A DNA stretch of 64,000 bases from Candidatus Venteria ishoeyi (GCF_030378065.1 NZ_JAUCGJ010000016.1:1-64000); one strand, 5' to 3'. Positions 19,775 to 28,695 are shown, counted from the stretch's first letter. Numbers and translations are program-made. Notes: generated by a model not told the origin, from the sequence alone.

Positions 19775-19803
19775 GGTGGAATAGCGCAGCGTATTCCACC
19801 CTA
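19772..19803. terminator. Hairpin overlapping the rpoS stop codon
   Basis: TAGGGTGGAATA, an 8-base loop, then TATTCCACCCTA: a perfect 12-bp stem whose first TAG is the rpoS stop codon. No T-run follows. The TAGGGTGG end matches the repeat family at 28102, so this may be a minimal member of that family acting as a 3' end. Confidence 0.6.
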
Positions 19804-19863
19804 TGATCTATTTATACCCTTTCAACAAAATATACAGCTAACAATACAAATCCAGGTTAAGCA

Positions 19864-20664
19864 ATGGAACTGACACAAATTATTTTCCTCGCCATCCTCC
19901 AGGGACTCACTGAATTTTTACCCATTTCCAGCTCCGCGCATCTAATTTTACTGCCTTACCTGCTCAACTGGCCCGATCAGGGACTGGCTTTTGACGTGGC
20001 GGTGCATCTGGGCAGTTTAGGCGCGGTACTGTGGTATTTTCGTCGGGACTTGCATCTTTTGCTGGGTAATTGGTTCAACAGCCTGCGCGGACGCGCGCAA
20101 ACGCCGGAAAGTCGTCTGGTCTGGGGCGTGGCCTTAGGCACCATTCCCGTTGCCTTATCCGGCCTGCTGTTTGCTGATGCCATTGAAACCCATTTACGCA
20201 ATATACCGGTGATTGCCTTAGCCACTATCGGTTTTGGTGTGTTGCTGGGTTATGCGGATTGGACGGGGAAACGCCAACGCAGTGAATACCAATTAAACTG
20301 GAAAGATATTTTGATAATTGGTCTGGCACAAGCCTTAGCCCTGATTCCTGGCACTTCACGTTCCGGTATCACGATTACTGCGGCACTATTGCTGGGTCTC
20401 AATCGTACCGCTGCTGCGCGTTTCTCATTTTTATTATCAATCCCCGTCATCCTGCTGGCAGGGGGTTATGACATCTTAAAACTACTGTTGCAGGAAGCCA
20501 GCGTTGATTGGTTTGCCCTGCTGTTAGCAGCGGTTATTTCCGGTTTAATGGCTTATGCCTGTATTTACACTTTTATCAAACTGCTGGATAAAATTGGGAT
20601 GCAGCCTTTTGTCATTTACCGTTTGTTGTTGGGTTTTGGTTTATTATTATTCTGGATATATTAG
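19864..20664 (+). CDS. uppP: Undecaprenyl-diphosphatase
   Basis: Integral membrane phosphatase (BacA family) that recycles the undecaprenyl carrier for peptidoglycan and O-antigen. The 266-residue protein has the signature [18 protein letters not shown] at the start and [20 protein letters not shown] at about residue 160, with about eight hydrophobic segments. It overlaps the convergent tsaD gene by four bases at its 3' end. Confidence 0.96.
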   Translation: MELTQIIFLAILQGLTEFLPISSSAHLILLPYLLNWPDQGLAFDVAVHLGSLGAVLWYFRRDLHLLLGNWFNSLRGRAQTPESRLVWGVALGTIPVALSGLLFADAIETHLRNIPVIALATIGFGVLLGYADWTGKRQRSEYQLNWKDILIIGLAQALALIPGTSRSGITITAALLLGLNRTAAARFSFLLSIPVILLAGGYDILKLLLQEASVDWFALLLAAVISGLMAYACIYTFIKLLDKIGMQPFVIYRLLLGFGLLLFWIY

Positions 20665-21665
20665 TCTGATGCCAGCGGCCAACGCGGTCTGGCACCAAAA
20701 GACAGGCTTTGCTGTTGCCCCCGCTGTAAATGAATAGCACCGGCATAGGCGATCATCGCACCATTATCCGTGCAGAATTCCAGACGCGGATAAAAAACCT
20801 CAATGCCTTGTTGCTTCAGTCTATTTAACTCGGTACGTAAAGCAGCATTGGCACTGACACCACCAGCCACGACCAGACGTTTCAGACCCGATTGTTTTAA
20901 GGCGCGTTTGCATTTAATCAGCAGTGTATCCACCACCGCATCCTGAAAAGCGCGGGCAATATCCGCTTTGCTTTGCTCGTTTTTGAATTCAGCTTTCTGC
21001 CAGGTATTCAGGGCAAAGGTTTTTAAACCACTGAAACTGAAATCCAGTCCTGGGCGGTTGGTCATGGGGCGTGGGAAACGGTAAATATCCGGGCGTCCTT
21101 GTTGTGCCAGCCTGGAAATGACCGGGCCGCCGGGATAATCCAAGCCTAACATTTTTGCCGTCTTATCAAAGGCTTCACCTGCTGCATCATCAATGGATTC
21201 ACCCAATAATTGATAATGCCCAATGCTTTCCACTGCAATAAGTTGGGTGTGACCACCGGAAACCAATAAGGCCAGAAAAGGAAATTGTGGGGGATTATCT
21301 TCCAGCATGGGGGCTAATAAATGGCCTTCCATATGATGCACGCCAACAGCAGGAATCCCCAATGTCCAGGCCAAAGCACGGCCTGTGGCAACGCCCACCA
21401 GCAATGCACCGATTAAGCCAGGGCCTTCCGTATAGGCAATACCATCCAGTTGCTGCTTGGTGGTATTGCTTGCGGTTAAAACCTGCTGAATCAGCGGTGT
21501 CAATTTACGGATGTGATCCCGCGAAGCCAATTCCGGCACCACGCCACCATAAACGCGATGCAAGTCTATCTGGCTGTATAAAGCATCTGCCAATAAGCCT
21601 TGCTCAGTGTCATAAATCGCAACTCCGGTTTCGTCGCAAGACGTTTCAATACCCAGTACACGCAT
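20661..21665 (-). CDS. tsaD: tRNA N6-adenosine threonylcarbamoyltransferase
   Basis: Transfers the threonylcarbamoyl group to A37 of tRNAs that read ANN codons. The 334-residue protein shows [16 protein letters not shown] at the N-terminus, the metal-binding HMEGH motif (about residue 110), [12 protein letters not shown] and a C-terminal [10 protein letters not shown] with CTDNGAMIA. Length and motifs are standard. It lies one base downstream of the small DUF3096-like gene. Confidence 0.96.
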   Translation of the reverse strand: MRVLGIETSCDETGVAIYDTEQGLLADALYSQIDLHRVYGGVVPELASRDHIRKLTPLIQQVLTASNTTKQQLDGIAYTEGPGLIGALLVGVATGRALAWTLGIPAVGVHHMEGHLLAPMLEDNPPQFPFLALLVSGGHTQLIAVESIGHYQLLGESIDDAAGEAFDKTAKMLGLDYPGGPVISRLAQQGRPDIYRFPRPMTNRPGLDFSFSGLKTFALNTWQKAEFKNEQSKADIARAFQDAVVDTLLIKCKRALKQSGLKRLVVAGGVSANAALRTELNRLKQQGIEVFYPRLEFCTDNGAMIAYAGAIHLQRGQQQSLSFGARPRWPLASD

Positions 21666-21666
21666 A

Positions 21667-21813
21667 TCAGAAATGAATACCCGCAGCAGACATCAGCCCC
21701 AGCGCACCGGTGATGATGAGATAAAAAGCAATAATATAATTCAGCAGCCTGGGCTGAATCAGAATGGCAAAACCTGCCAGTAAAGACAACAAATAAAACA
21801 GATTTTGGCTCAT
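21667..21813 (-). CDS. 48-residue membrane protein, DUF3096-like
   Basis: Short gene reading [20 protein letters not shown], then [20 protein letters not shown] and a short tail. It resembles the DUF3096 family of tiny membrane proteins, whose core is PRLLNYIVAxYLIxxGxxGL. Two hydrophobic helices are separated by QPRLLN. AGGAA lies eight bases before the ATG, and the gene ends one base before tsaD starts, so they may be co-transcribed. The family has no known function. Confidence 0.75.
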   Translation of the reverse strand: MSQNLFYLLSLLAGFAILIQPRLLNYIIAFYLIITGALGLMSAAGIHF

Positions 21814-21937
21814 AATATGATTTCCTGTTTCGGGAATGTCTGTTAAGGCTTTCCCGGAACATTGGGTCTGACGCTCCAGGAAATACGCTACGCTACATTG
21901 CCCGAAGTAAACGCTGAAATCCAGTACCTACTATCAA

Positions 21938-22003
21938 AAACTTAGCGTGAGACGCAGGCAGTTTTCAGCGCCATAAGCGCTGAAAGAAGCCTGTGTCGAA
22001 CTC
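21938..22003. repeat. Small hairpin repeat, 3' side of the maf gene
   Basis: Runs from AACTTAGCGTGAG through TTTCAGCGC/GCGCTGAAA (stem) to AAGAAGCCTGTGTCGAACTC. It ends four bases before the stop codon of the minus-strand maf gene. Same family and orientation as copies at 33462, 35083 and 43302. Confidence 0.65.
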
Positions 22004-22006
22004 CTT

Positions 22007-22609
22007 TTAAATAACCTGTAGGCCTGCATTTTCCAGCATCCGTACTAAACGGATCAAAGGTAGGCCAATGACCGCAGTAGGATCAGTACCTTCCATTTTA
22101 TCCAGCAAGGCAATACCAAAACCTTCAGATTTAAAGCTGCCGGAACAGTGATAAGGTTTATCTTTTTGCAGGTAGCGTTCAATTTGTACATCTTGCAGTT
22201 GACGAAAGTGTACGCTAAACACCACAATATCGGTCTGACTTTCTCCGGTCGCGGTATTATACAAACACAAACCGGTAAGAAAATCGACTTGTCTGCCACT
22301 GGCCATGCGCAATTGCTCGACTGCACGATCATGACAGCCGGGTTTGCCCAAAATCGTATCACCAACTACTGCCATTTGATCAGAGCCAATAGACAAGGCA
22401 TGATCATAATGTTCTTTGGCTTTCATGGCTTTTTCTTTTGCCAAACGCTGCACCAGTGCTTCCGGTTTTTCACCAGGTTTTGCGCTTTCATCAATATTAG
22501 GCGCAAACAATTCAAAAGATAAATGTAAGCGTTCCAACACAGTTTTACGAAATGGGGAAGTCGATGCCAACACCAGGGTAGGCTTATTTTTTTCAGTTAT
22601 CAGAGACAT
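22007..22609 (-). CDS. Maf-family nucleotide pyrophosphatase (YceF type)
   Basis: Hydrolyses modified or non-canonical nucleoside triphosphates; the YceF subgroup prefers 7-methyl-GTP. The 200-residue protein begins LVLASTSPFRKTVLERL, has the phosphate-binding start ASxSPxR, and IGSDQMAVVGD, where SDQ is the catalytic acid motif of the family. The substrate assignment comes from the subgroup pattern SDQxA. It lies 14 bp after dnaJ. Confidence 0.88.
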   Translation of the reverse strand: MSLITEKNKPTLVLASTSPFRKTVLERLHLSFELFAPNIDESAKPGEKPEALVQRLAKEKAMKAKEHYDHALSIGSDQMAVVGDTILGKPGCHDRAVEQLRMASGRQVDFLTGLCLYNTATGESQTDIVVFSVHFRQLQDVQIERYLQKDKPYHCSGSFKSEGFGIALLDKMEGTDPTAVIGLPLIRLVRMLENAGLQVI

Positions 22610-22623
22610 AAAAACCTTGCCAA

Positions 22624-23775
22624 TTACACCTTAAATTCTTCAAAAAAATTCTTTACCTTGTCCAGCCAGGATTGTGACTTTGGACTATGGGGCATGTTAC
22701 TTTCTTTCATGGAATCATCAAAAGCTTTAAGCAACTCTTTTTGCTGTGCGGTTAAACGTACCGGTGTTTCCAGCACAACTTTACAATGCAAATCACCCAC
22801 CGGACCGCCACGCACCGGTTTCACGCCTTTACCATGCAAGCGAAAAACTTTCCCCGTCTGGGTTTCTGTGGGGACTTTTAACACCACCCGCCCCCCTAAA
22901 GTCGGTACTTCCAGTTCGCCGCCCAAGGTTGCGGTGGCAATGCTGATGGGTACTTCGCAAAACAAGTGGCTTTCTTCACGGGTGAAAATAGGATGGGTTT
23001 TGACGTTAATCTGCACATAAAGATCACCGGCTGGGCCACCATTTGCACCCATTTCACCCTCACCGGACAGGCGAATACGATCCCCGTTGTCAACCCCGGC
23101 AGGCACTTGTACGGATAAGGTTTTATGCTCTTGTATACGACCATCACCGCCACAAGCAGGACACGGTTCTTTAATCATCTGCCCTTGCCCATGACAAGTC
23201 GGACAGGTCTGCTGCACGGAGAAAAAGCCCTGCTGCATACGCACCTGACCATTACCGCCGCAAGTGCTGCAAGTCACCGGCGCGCTGCCTTTTTTCGCGC
23301 CACTGCCATTACAGGCACCACATTTGCTCTGGGAAGGTATTCTGATTTTAACTTCAGTACCGGCAACAGCCTCTTCCAGTGTTAAGCCCAGATCATAACG
23401 TAGATCCGCGCCACGATAGACCCGGCTTTTACTGCCGCCACCGCGTCCGCCACCGCCGCCAAACATATCACCGAAGACGCTTTCAAAAATATCGCTGAAA
23501 CCAGCGCCACCGCCGCCGCCAAAACCAGCACCACCCATACCGGCAGCACCATCTAAACCCGCATGACCAAATTGATCATAGGCTGCGCGTTTATGCTCAT
23601 CAGAGAGCACTTCATAGGCTTCTTTAACTTCTTTGAACTGCGCTTCCGCTTTTTCATCCCCTGGATTTCTGTCAGGGTGATACTTCATCGCCAGACGGCG
23701 ATAAGATTTTTTCAGCTCAACTTGCGTGGCGTTATTTTTAACGCCGAGGACTTCGTAATAATCACGTTTAGACAT
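22624..23775 (-). CDS. dnaJ: Chaperone protein DnaJ
   Basis: Class A J-protein co-chaperone of DnaK, 383 residues. J domain with HPD ([18 protein letters not shown]), a very glycine-rich linker (about 78-125), the zinc domain with four CxxC motifs ([32 protein letters not shown]) and C-terminal beta domains. dnaJ normally follows dnaK directly; here about 6.7 kb of accessory DNA lies between them. I see no sigma-32-type promoter and no clear ribosome-binding site just upstream. Confidence 0.97.
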   Translation of the reverse strand: MSKRDYYEVLGVKNNATQVELKKSYRRLAMKYHPDRNPGDEKAEAQFKEVKEAYEVLSDEHKRAAYDQFGHAGLDGAAGMGGAGFGGGGGAGFSDIFESVFGDMFGGGGGRGGGSKSRVYRGADLRYDLGLTLEEAVAGTEVKIRIPSQSKCGACNGSGAKKGSAPVTCSTCGGNGQVRMQQGFFSVQQTCPTCHGQGQMIKEPCPACGGDGRIQEHKTLSVQVPAGVDNGDRIRLSGEGEMGANGGPAGDLYVQINVKTHPIFTREESHLFCEVPISIATATLGGELEVPTLGGRVVLKVPTETQTGKVFRLHGKGVKPVRGGPVGDLHCKVVLETPVRLTAQQKELLKAFDDSMKESNMPHSPKSQSWLDKVKNFFEEFKV

Positions 23776-23813
23776 AGTGTATTAGGCTTTTGACAGAGTA
23801 AATAAAAACAGAC

Positions 23814-24284
23814 TTATTCAGTATGAGGAAAAAAAACCTTATTTAAAATCTGCTCTTGTGTATAAGGGCATTGTTCAGGAAAAGTTGCTGTTGGCAAACC
23901 TGTTTCATCACTTGCAAGCTCTACTGCATCTTGATATGCCTCTGTAATGACATCGGGCAACCGGGACTTTAGCCCCGGCGATTTACGTAAGCGTCGATTC
24001 AGGCGTAGACGCTGCTCAATGATGGTTGCCTTCCAGCTATCTCCCTTAAATTCTTGCCAGCGCTCGGATAATTGCGCATATTGAAATTGCCATTTTAACA
24101 GATGTGCCAACAAGATAATTAAACGGTTTTCCAACTCATTACGCTCAGCCCTGCCCATTTCTTCCAATTCTTCTAATAAATGTTGAATATCTAATTTGGA
24201 AAATTGCCCTGTTTTTAACAGAACCGCGTTTTGATGCGCCCAGGCAGTATAATTTTCCTCGTATAAATGGCTTAAGGTTTTCAT
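23814..24284 (-). CDS. DUF29-family protein
   Basis: A 156-residue protein starting MKTLSHLYEENYTAWAHQN, with the family core LDIQHLLEELEEMGRAERNE and LLAHLLKWQFQ, then a Trp-rich basic segment. DUF29 proteins are common in cyanobacteria and large sulfur bacteria, often in many copies near mobile DNA; their function is unknown. The ATG at 24284 was chosen because homologues start here; longer in-frame starts would overlap the upstream methyltransferase. It follows that gene after four bases. Confidence 0.8.
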   Translation of the reverse strand: MKTLSHLYEENYTAWAHQNAVLLKTGQFSKLDIQHLLEELEEMGRAERNELENRLIILLAHLLKWQFQYAQLSERWQEFKGDSWKATIIEQRLRLNRRLRKSPGLKSRLPDVITEAYQDAVELASDETGLPTATFPEQCPYTQEQILNKVFFPHTE

Positions 24285-24288
24285 ATAT

Positions 24289-25065
24289 TTAAATCTTCTT
24301 TCCGATGTAGAAAGCATAACCATAAAAATCTTTGTATTTATAATACAATTCAGCTTCAATCCGTTGGTTTTCCACGAACTCCTCGGCAATTTTATTGCCA
24401 GCATACTTTTTCAAAAATACTTCCTGCGCAAATACTTGTGGCGCATAAAAATGCTCTATCCAGCAATTTTCCGGCAGCACAAAAGCAGCAACTGGCATGT
24501 ACCCGGCTTTTTGCATTTGCATGAGCTTACGTGGAATCAGGTCTATTTCCGGGTAAGCATCTTCCCAGAAGGTTTCAATTTCCGCAGGTCGCTCCTGGGT
24601 AAACCATGAGGCTTCTGAAACGGCAATAAAGCCTCCCGGCTTTAAAAATCTGCGCCACTCGTTGATACCACGTTCAAACCCGATATTGTAAATTGCGCCT
24701 TCCGACCAGATTAAATCCAATGTTTCATCTTGAAAAGAAAGTTGATCCATTGAACCAACAACACCATTCACCCTGTCTTGAAGCTTTAGTTTCTGACTGT
24801 TTGCATTAAATAAATCGATAAAAATTGGAAACAGATCAATACCTGTAATATGACCGGGTGCATGATTCGCCATAACCATTGTCTGACCACCGGTTCCGCA
24901 ACCAATATCGGCAATTTTTGATTTACCCGTCAAATTATCAATAAAGCTCAAAGCCTTGGCAGTCACTTCAGGGCTTCCAGGCCCTTGCCGTTCTATGGTC
25001 GAAAAATACTCGCAAATTAATTTTAAGTCGAACTCATGAATTGATTTATTTTCATCGCTCATCAT
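24289..25065 (-). CDS. Class I SAM-dependent methyltransferase
   Basis: A 258-residue Rossmann-fold methyltransferase. Motif I is [16 protein letters not shown] (about residue 52), motif II contains [14 protein letters not shown], a motif IV region reads [18 protein letters not shown], and motif [13 protein letters not shown]. The substrate cannot be deduced; small molecules are more likely than nucleic acids because no target-recognition domain is seen. Starts at 25065 and 25062 are equivalent. First gene of a pair with the DUF29 gene. Confidence 0.85.
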   Translation of the reverse strand: MMSDENKSIHEFDLKLICEYFSTIERQGPGSPEVTAKALSFIDNLTGKSKIADIGCGTGGQTMVMANHAPGHITGIDLFPIFIDLFNANSQKLKLQDRVNGVVGSMDQLSFQDETLDLIWSEGAIYNIGFERGINEWRRFLKPGGFIAVSEASWFTQERPAEIETFWEDAYPEIDLIPRKLMQMQKAGYMPVAAFVLPENCWIEHFYAPQVFAQEVFLKKYAGNKIAEEFVENQRIEAELYYKYKDFYGYAFYIGKKI

Positions 25066-25255
25066 TCTTTCCCTTTCTATAGATTTTTATATATTAAACT
25101 TCCAAATTGCGTACTGTTAACAAGCCAAGTATTATCACTACTGGGAAATTATTTATCTAAAAATCTATATACTGGACTATTAGCCAAACAGGGTTGAAAA
25201 AATCTGTGTAAGTTTTGTGCAAAAACAAGGTGTCATTGAACAGATTTTACTCCTC
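25066..25255. other. Non-coding region with half of a TAGGGTGG-family repeat
   Basis: No gene is seen. Bases 25185-25250 (AAAATCTGTGTAAGTTTTGT, then CAAAAACAAGGT and CAGATTTTACTCC) match the right half of the repeats at 28102 and 28911. The left half is missing, so this is a truncated copy. Confidence 0.55.
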
Positions 25256-25422
25256 CTAGGAGGCTATCCGAGAACAGAGGCCGTAGCGAGGGAAAGCTGG
25301 TTTGAGGCAGATTTTTTCATTATTTGAGGCAAATATTGGGTATATTTAACGAAAATAAGGGAGAAATCTGACCAAATCCAGCTTTTCCGCAGTAGGTCTT
25401 GTGTTCTCAGACAGCCTCCTAG
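25256..25422. mobile_element. CTAG-flanked 167-bp element with long inverted repeats
   Basis: Left end CTAGGAGGCTATCCGAGAAC and right end, read in reverse, CTAGGAGGCTGTCTGAGAAC. The inverted similarity continues with gaps for about 60 bases on each side (AAAGCTGG, CAGATTT). No coding capacity. This is a non-autonomous insertion-sequence derivative; a truncated inverted copy lies at 55115. Confidence 0.75.
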
Positions 25423-25430
25423 CTACTTAA

Positions 25431-25515
25431 CTATTCGTAGTGCGTCCACAACCTGAGAATCTTGACGATACGCTCACGCTCTAACACTTGATATACAACA
25501 CCGGGCTTAAGAATC
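25431..25515 (-). pseudogene. C-terminal remnant of a RelE/ParE-type toxin
   Basis: Read on the minus strand, the stretch encodes LILKPGVVYQVLERERIVKI and then LRLWTHYE followed by a stop. This resembles the last strand-helix of RelE/ParE-superfamily toxins (VxxVxxxxIxILRVWHxxR). No upstream part of a toxin is present: the HEPN gene occupies that place in another frame. I call it a fossil. Confidence 0.5.
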
Positions 25516-25953
25516 AGCTTGTATTTCAGTGCTTTCATCAAACTCAATTAATTCATTCAAAAGATTATCACAAATATTGACACTTTGTTTATAACCCTCA
25601 CAATCAATTAAAAAATTATATCTGTATTCTTCTGCACAAACAGTAATTACTTGGAGTGCCATAAAATATTTTGTTTTATCTGTTCTAAATTTTGTACTCA
25701 CGATGACCTCCTCTAATAATTTTTGTAATTTATGAGATTTGCTATATGATCCAAATTGGCTTTTTGTTTCTAGTAAATGCTTAAAAAATAATTCCATCAT
25801 TTGCTGGTAATGGAAACATTCTATTGAACAATCATTAATGTCAGCTTTTGATAACAAATCAATGGCCATAGCATGTTCCCACGCCTTTCCAGCAAGATTT
25901 TCAATATTCTTAAATTGCTCTAGTTTTTCTTGATAGGTAGTTGCAATGTTCAT
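25507..25953 (-). CDS. HEPN-domain protein (PF05168-like)
   Basis: A 148-residue helical protein. The N-terminal half contains KAWEHAMAIDLLSKADINDC and CFHYQQMMELFFKHLLETK, resembling the first HEPN helices. The C-terminal ITVCAEEYRYNFLIDCEGYK with a final amphipathic helix fits the HEPN domain often paired with minimal nucleotidyltransferases. No R-x4-6-H catalytic motif is obvious, and no nucleotidyltransferase gene is beside it, so it is an orphan. Function unknown; toxin-antitoxin origin is an inference. Confidence 0.6.
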   Translation of the reverse strand: MNIATTYQEKLEQFKNIENLAGKAWEHAMAIDLLSKADINDCSIECFHYQQMMELFFKHLLETKSQFGSYSKSHKLQKLLEEVIVSTKFRTDKTKYFMALQVITVCAEEYRYNFLIDCEGYKQSVNICDNLLNELIEFDESTEIQADS

Positions 25954-25973
25954 TCAATCATATCTGCCTTTGC

Positions 25974-26034
25974 TAACTTATTTTTAGCCAAGTAGGGTGG
26001 ATGAAATGCTGCCACAATATTTGTTTTTTGTTAT
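25974..26034. repeat. Left half of a TAGGGTGG-family repeat
   Basis: AACTTATTTTTAGCCAAGTA followed by GGGTGGATGAAATGCTGCC and ACAATATTTG matches the left half of the copy that begins near 28086. It stops where the next repeat (26039) starts, so it is truncated. Confidence 0.6.
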
Positions 26035-26038
26035 AATT

Positions 26039-26290
26039 ACCTTGTTCCCAACGTCCTCGTTAGGAATGCAGACCTGGAAGCTTCTGCCTCCCGTATCCAC
26101 TCAGCAAGCATGAGCTTGCAAGCAGCAATTCCCGCTCAATCTTCCAGTCCCTGTAATATGGAGTAGAAAATCACCATATTTGACAGCTTTGTGGACACAG
26201 AGAACGTAACTATCAGCACAGCAATCGATCAGGGCGGGAATTGCTGGCTTGCAAGGTAAATATTATCAACGCTGGAACTTGGTAACGAGC
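26039..26290. repeat. ACCTCGTT-type repeat interrupted by a 124-bp element
   Basis: Outer parts (26039-26122 and 26256-26290) match the uninterrupted repeat at 29545-29663: CCCAACGTCCTCGTT, GAATGCAGACCTGGAAGC, GCAAGCATGAGCTTGCA and CTTGGTAACGAG. The middle is a separate insertion described in its own entry. Confidence 0.75.
26123..26246. mobile_element. 124-bp MITE with perfect 9-bp target duplication
   Basis: Terminal inverted repeats CAGCAATTCCCGC (26123-26135) and GCGGGAATTGCTG (26234-26246) are perfect over 13 bp. Direct copies of GCTTGCAAG flank both sides (26114-26122 and 26247-26255). The related repeat at 29545 lacks this insert and has a single CTTGCA at that point, which is the empty site. 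No coding capacity. Confidence 0.85.
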
Positions 26291-26320
26291 TAATTTGATC
26301 TGCTCTTGCCTCTGGTTAGA

Positions 26321-26860
26321 TTATTCATTATTTTGAAATTCTTTTGATAATGGCTCAATAGAAATAACAAAAGACAGAGCATTAGTGAATTTGTCATAGA
26401 TCTCTTCAGATGTAAGGCCTAAAACAAACAGTGCATAATTATCATGGGCTAACTGATTTCTTAAGTTACCTAATTCTAAAAAGTCTCTTATTGAGGAATT
26501 TAAGTTCTCATCTTCTTTAACTTTTTTTATCATGAATTTTTTAAAATCTTCACCAAAAAGGCCAAAAAAACTATTTGCATTTTTATCTCTCCAATTAAAC
26601 AGAGTATGGTATTGCCTTGATAATGCTTTTTTAGTAATAAAGCTATATGTTAATTTACATTTTTTAGTATCCAGAACATCAAGAATAACATTGCAGATTT
26701 TTGTTTCAAAATAACTTGCACATGCTAAAAGCAGGACTTTTGAAAACTGCCCTTTGTACTCTGTTGCAAAACTAATTTCATTAGCCTTCTCAAGCCAGTG
26801 ATAATTGTTTATGTAACTCTTATAAAGTTCTTCAACCGCAATAAGTGCATCATCTTCCAA
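26321..26860 (-). CDS. HEPN protein (MAE_28990-like) paired with DUF262
   Basis: A 179-residue helical protein with the catalytic-type HEPN motif R134-NQLA-H139 (GNLRNQLAHDNY). This R-x4-H pattern is the active site of RNase HEPN toxins. A conserved-looking core LLACASYFETKICNVI fits the MAE_28990/RiboL-PSP group. It starts four bases after the stop of the DUF262 gene, so the two form an operon. AT-rich composition like the rest of the island. Likely a defence or toxin module effector; this is inferred from motif and pairing. Confidence 0.65.
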   Translation of the reverse strand: MEDDALIAVEELYKSYINNYHWLEKANEISFATEYKGQFSKVLLLACASYFETKICNVILDVLDTKKCKLTYSFITKKALSRQYHTLFNWRDKNANSFFGLFGEDFKKFMIKKVKEDENLNSSIRDFLELGNLRNQLAHDNYALFVLGLTSEEIYDKFTNALSFVISIEPLSKEFQNNE

Positions 26861-26864
26861 TAAA

Positions 26865-28028
26865 TTATCCTCTCAAAACTACATTTGCTCTTTCTAACCG
26901 TCCAAGCACGCTTGTTTTTAATGTTGTTTTACCATAGGTAAAATACTGAAAGTCATCATCATCTTTTAATCTATCAATAAATTCAGCAGTAATTGACTTT
27001 GCATTCAAATCTTGATTCTCAATAGCTGATTTTGTTGAGGCATAAAAAACAGACTCAAAAAGCATAATACTAAATCTATTTGATGTGATTCTAAAATTTG
27101 TTATATCTAAACCTTCACATCCATCTAAAAAAGATGACCAAATATTATTGTAATATTTGATTTTCTCGTTATCAAAAATTTTTGCATGATTTGCAAATTT
27201 ATTTATAAAGCCATTAATTGTAGCCTTGTAGTTATCAACAAAAGTAACCATGGCAAACACTCGTAATATTGCTTCAACATCATTTAACCGTATATCAGGA
27301 TTATCTTTACCAAGAAGCTTTCTCCATCTTTTATCTTTATTCATTTCTAATAAAGATTTTAGAAAGTTTGAATGGTAGAGACTCATTCTTATTTCCTGAG
27401 CACCTAAATTAACTCCACCACTATTGAGACGGTTAAAAATCTCAAACATTGCTCCACTTTCTTCACCACCTGACGCAGGTTTAACAACCATATTTCTTAT
27501 TGTGGCTAAATCTAATGATGTTTTGAATTCATCTAATGTCTGATAATTTTTACCATTAAAGCGATTTCCACCACCCTCAATAATCCCATCAAGTTTTAAA
27601 TTAAATTTTTGAAATAATTTATCATCTGCCATTACATCATCCGGCATATGACCATGCTCATCAAAAACATCACGTAATTCTGCTCTTTTTTCTTTTCTTG
27701 GAAAACGACCTTTTACAAAATAGTATATTGTCATTAATCTTTGCTGACCATCAATGACAAGGAATTCATTTCTGCCACTTTCATAAAGAAATATTTGTGG
27801 AATTGGCAAACCAATAAGTAAAGATTCTATTAGTTTCGATGCGCGCTTTAAATCCCATACGTAATGACGCTGAAATGATGGAATTTTAAACACCCTCGAT
27901 TCAATAAAACTGACAATTGTTAAAATGTTAAAATCATTTGGAGTTGTTGTTAGTTGATATTCATTCAGAGGATAGCCTTCTTCCTCTTTCTCAATATCTA
28001 GCTCTAACTCTTTTTCTTGAGTGCTCAT
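26865..28028 (-). CDS. DUF262 (GmrS N-domain/ParB-like) protein
   Basis: A 387-residue protein. Residues 47-59 read FKIPSFQRHYVWD and residues 93-97 DGQQR, the two hallmarks of the DUF262 domain found in GmrSD type IV restriction enzymes and SspE, where DGQQR binds or hydrolyses nucleotide. The usual C-terminal HNH-containing DUF1524 is absent (the tail after residue 250 is helical, no HNH seen). The first 25 residues are acidic. It is the first gene of a pair with a HEPN protein, suggesting a sensor plus RNase arrangement. Confidence 0.8.
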   Translation of the reverse strand: MSTQEKELELDIEKEEEGYPLNEYQLTTTPNDFNILTIVSFIESRVFKIPSFQRHYVWDLKRASKLIESLLIGLPIPQIFLYESGRNEFLVIDGQQRLMTIYYFVKGRFPRKEKRAELRDVFDEHGHMPDDVMADDKLFQKFNLKLDGIIEGGGNRFNGKNYQTLDEFKTSLDLATIRNMVVKPASGGEESGAMFEIFNRLNSGGVNLGAQEIRMSLYHSNFLKSLLEMNKDKRWRKLLGKDNPDIRLNDVEAILRVFAMVTFVDNYKATINGFINKFANHAKIFDNEKIKYYNNIWSSFLDGCEGLDITNFRITSNRFSIMLFESVFYASTKSAIENQDLNAKSITAEFIDRLKDDDDFQYFTYGKTTLKTSVLGRLERANVVLRG

Positions 28029-28101
28029 TTATTCTCCGTTTGTTTATTTACAATAATATTGATGGCCGATTGTTTATTGAGTCTAACTTGTTTTTAGCCA
28101 T
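28029..28101. other. Upstream region of the DUF262/HEPN operon
   Basis: AT-rich, no gene. It should hold the promoter for the DUF262 gene. From about 28086 it begins to match the sequence left of the repeat at 25974 (AACTTGTTTTTAGCCA). Confidence 0.4.
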
Positions 28102-28256
28102 GTAGGGTGGGCGAAATGCCGCCACAATATTTATTTTTGGTATGATTTTTATCGGCATTTTGCCCACCAATTGCCATTGATTGGGGAAATGGTGGGCAAA
28201 ATCCGTGTAAGTTTTGTATAAAAATAAGGTTTATTGGACGGATTCTGCCCACCCTG
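28102..28256. repeat. TAGGGTGG-family palindromic repeat, complete copy
   Basis: Left end GTAGGGTGGGCGAAATGCC, internal GCATTTTGCCCACCAATTG with inverted GGTGGGCAAAATCC, and right end GGATTCTGCCCACCCTG. It is built of several inverted modules of one motif, about 155 bp, non-coding. A second copy is at 28911-29041; halves are at 25185 and 25974; a minimal hairpin is at 19772. Confidence 0.75.
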
Positions 28257-28284
28257 TCATAGGAAGCAAAGCATTCCTGAGACC

Positions 28285-28348
28285 GTCAGACTATAGAAAA
28301 GACAACAACTTACGAAGACCTAAAAGAGTTGTCTTTTCTATAGCTGAC
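28285..28348. terminator. Strong hairpin beyond the yoeB remnant
   Basis: CTATAGAAAAGACAAC and GTTGTCTTTTCTATAG form a perfect 16-bp stem with a 21-base loop, extended on both sides by GTCAG/CTGAC after one bulged base. It lies 26 bp past the 3' end of the minus-strand yoeB remnant. It could be a terminator or the end of a lost element. Confidence 0.5.
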
Positions 28349-28373
28349 TACCTAGCTGAACAAGTAAAAAACT

Positions 28374-28633
28374 TTATTCAATATAATGAAAACGACAAGT
28401 AATAATTCTTACCGTATAATCAACAACTTCATAAACCAATCGGTGTTCATTGGTAATACGTCTTGACCAGCAGCCCTGTAAATGATGTCTTAACGCTTCA
28501 GGCTTTCCTGTAGCTGTAAATGGTGTTCTGGATATTTCTTTAATTAGATTATTTATTTTCTATAAAATTTTTTATCTGTTTTTTGCCAAAACAAATAATC
28601 CTTCCGGGACTCATCTGTAAACAGAATATTCAT
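28374..28633 (-). pseudogene. YoeB-type mRNA interferase toxin, one-base deletion
   Basis: Frame 1 reads MNILFTDESRKDYLFWQKTD then KKFYRK and stops; the next frame continues KINNLIKEISRTPFTATGKP, then EALRHHLQGCWSRRITNEHR and LVYEVVDYTVRIITCRFHYI. Joined, this is a full YoeB (RelE superfamily, ribosome-dependent mRNA cleavage) with its C-terminal HRLVYEV and CRxHY motifs. The 260-base length equals a complete gene minus one base. The loss lies near 28560 in an A/T run. A sequencing error remains possible. It follows its antitoxin gene. Confidence 0.8.
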
Positions 28634-28695
28634 TCTTCAATCAAATCACGCTGTATCATTTTCCCTGAACGTGCGTGTTCCAGTGAATTCAGTAA

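Noticed and set aside
21566-21862. A 98-codon minus-strand frame upstream of tsaD
   Set aside because: It overlaps tsaD and the DUF3096-like gene in another frame; the 48-residue gene has a better ribosome site and family pattern.
28214-28402. A 62-codon plus-strand frame
   Set aside because: It starts inside the TAGGGTGG-family repeat, runs through the hairpin at 28285 and overlaps the yoeB remnant; no family likeness.
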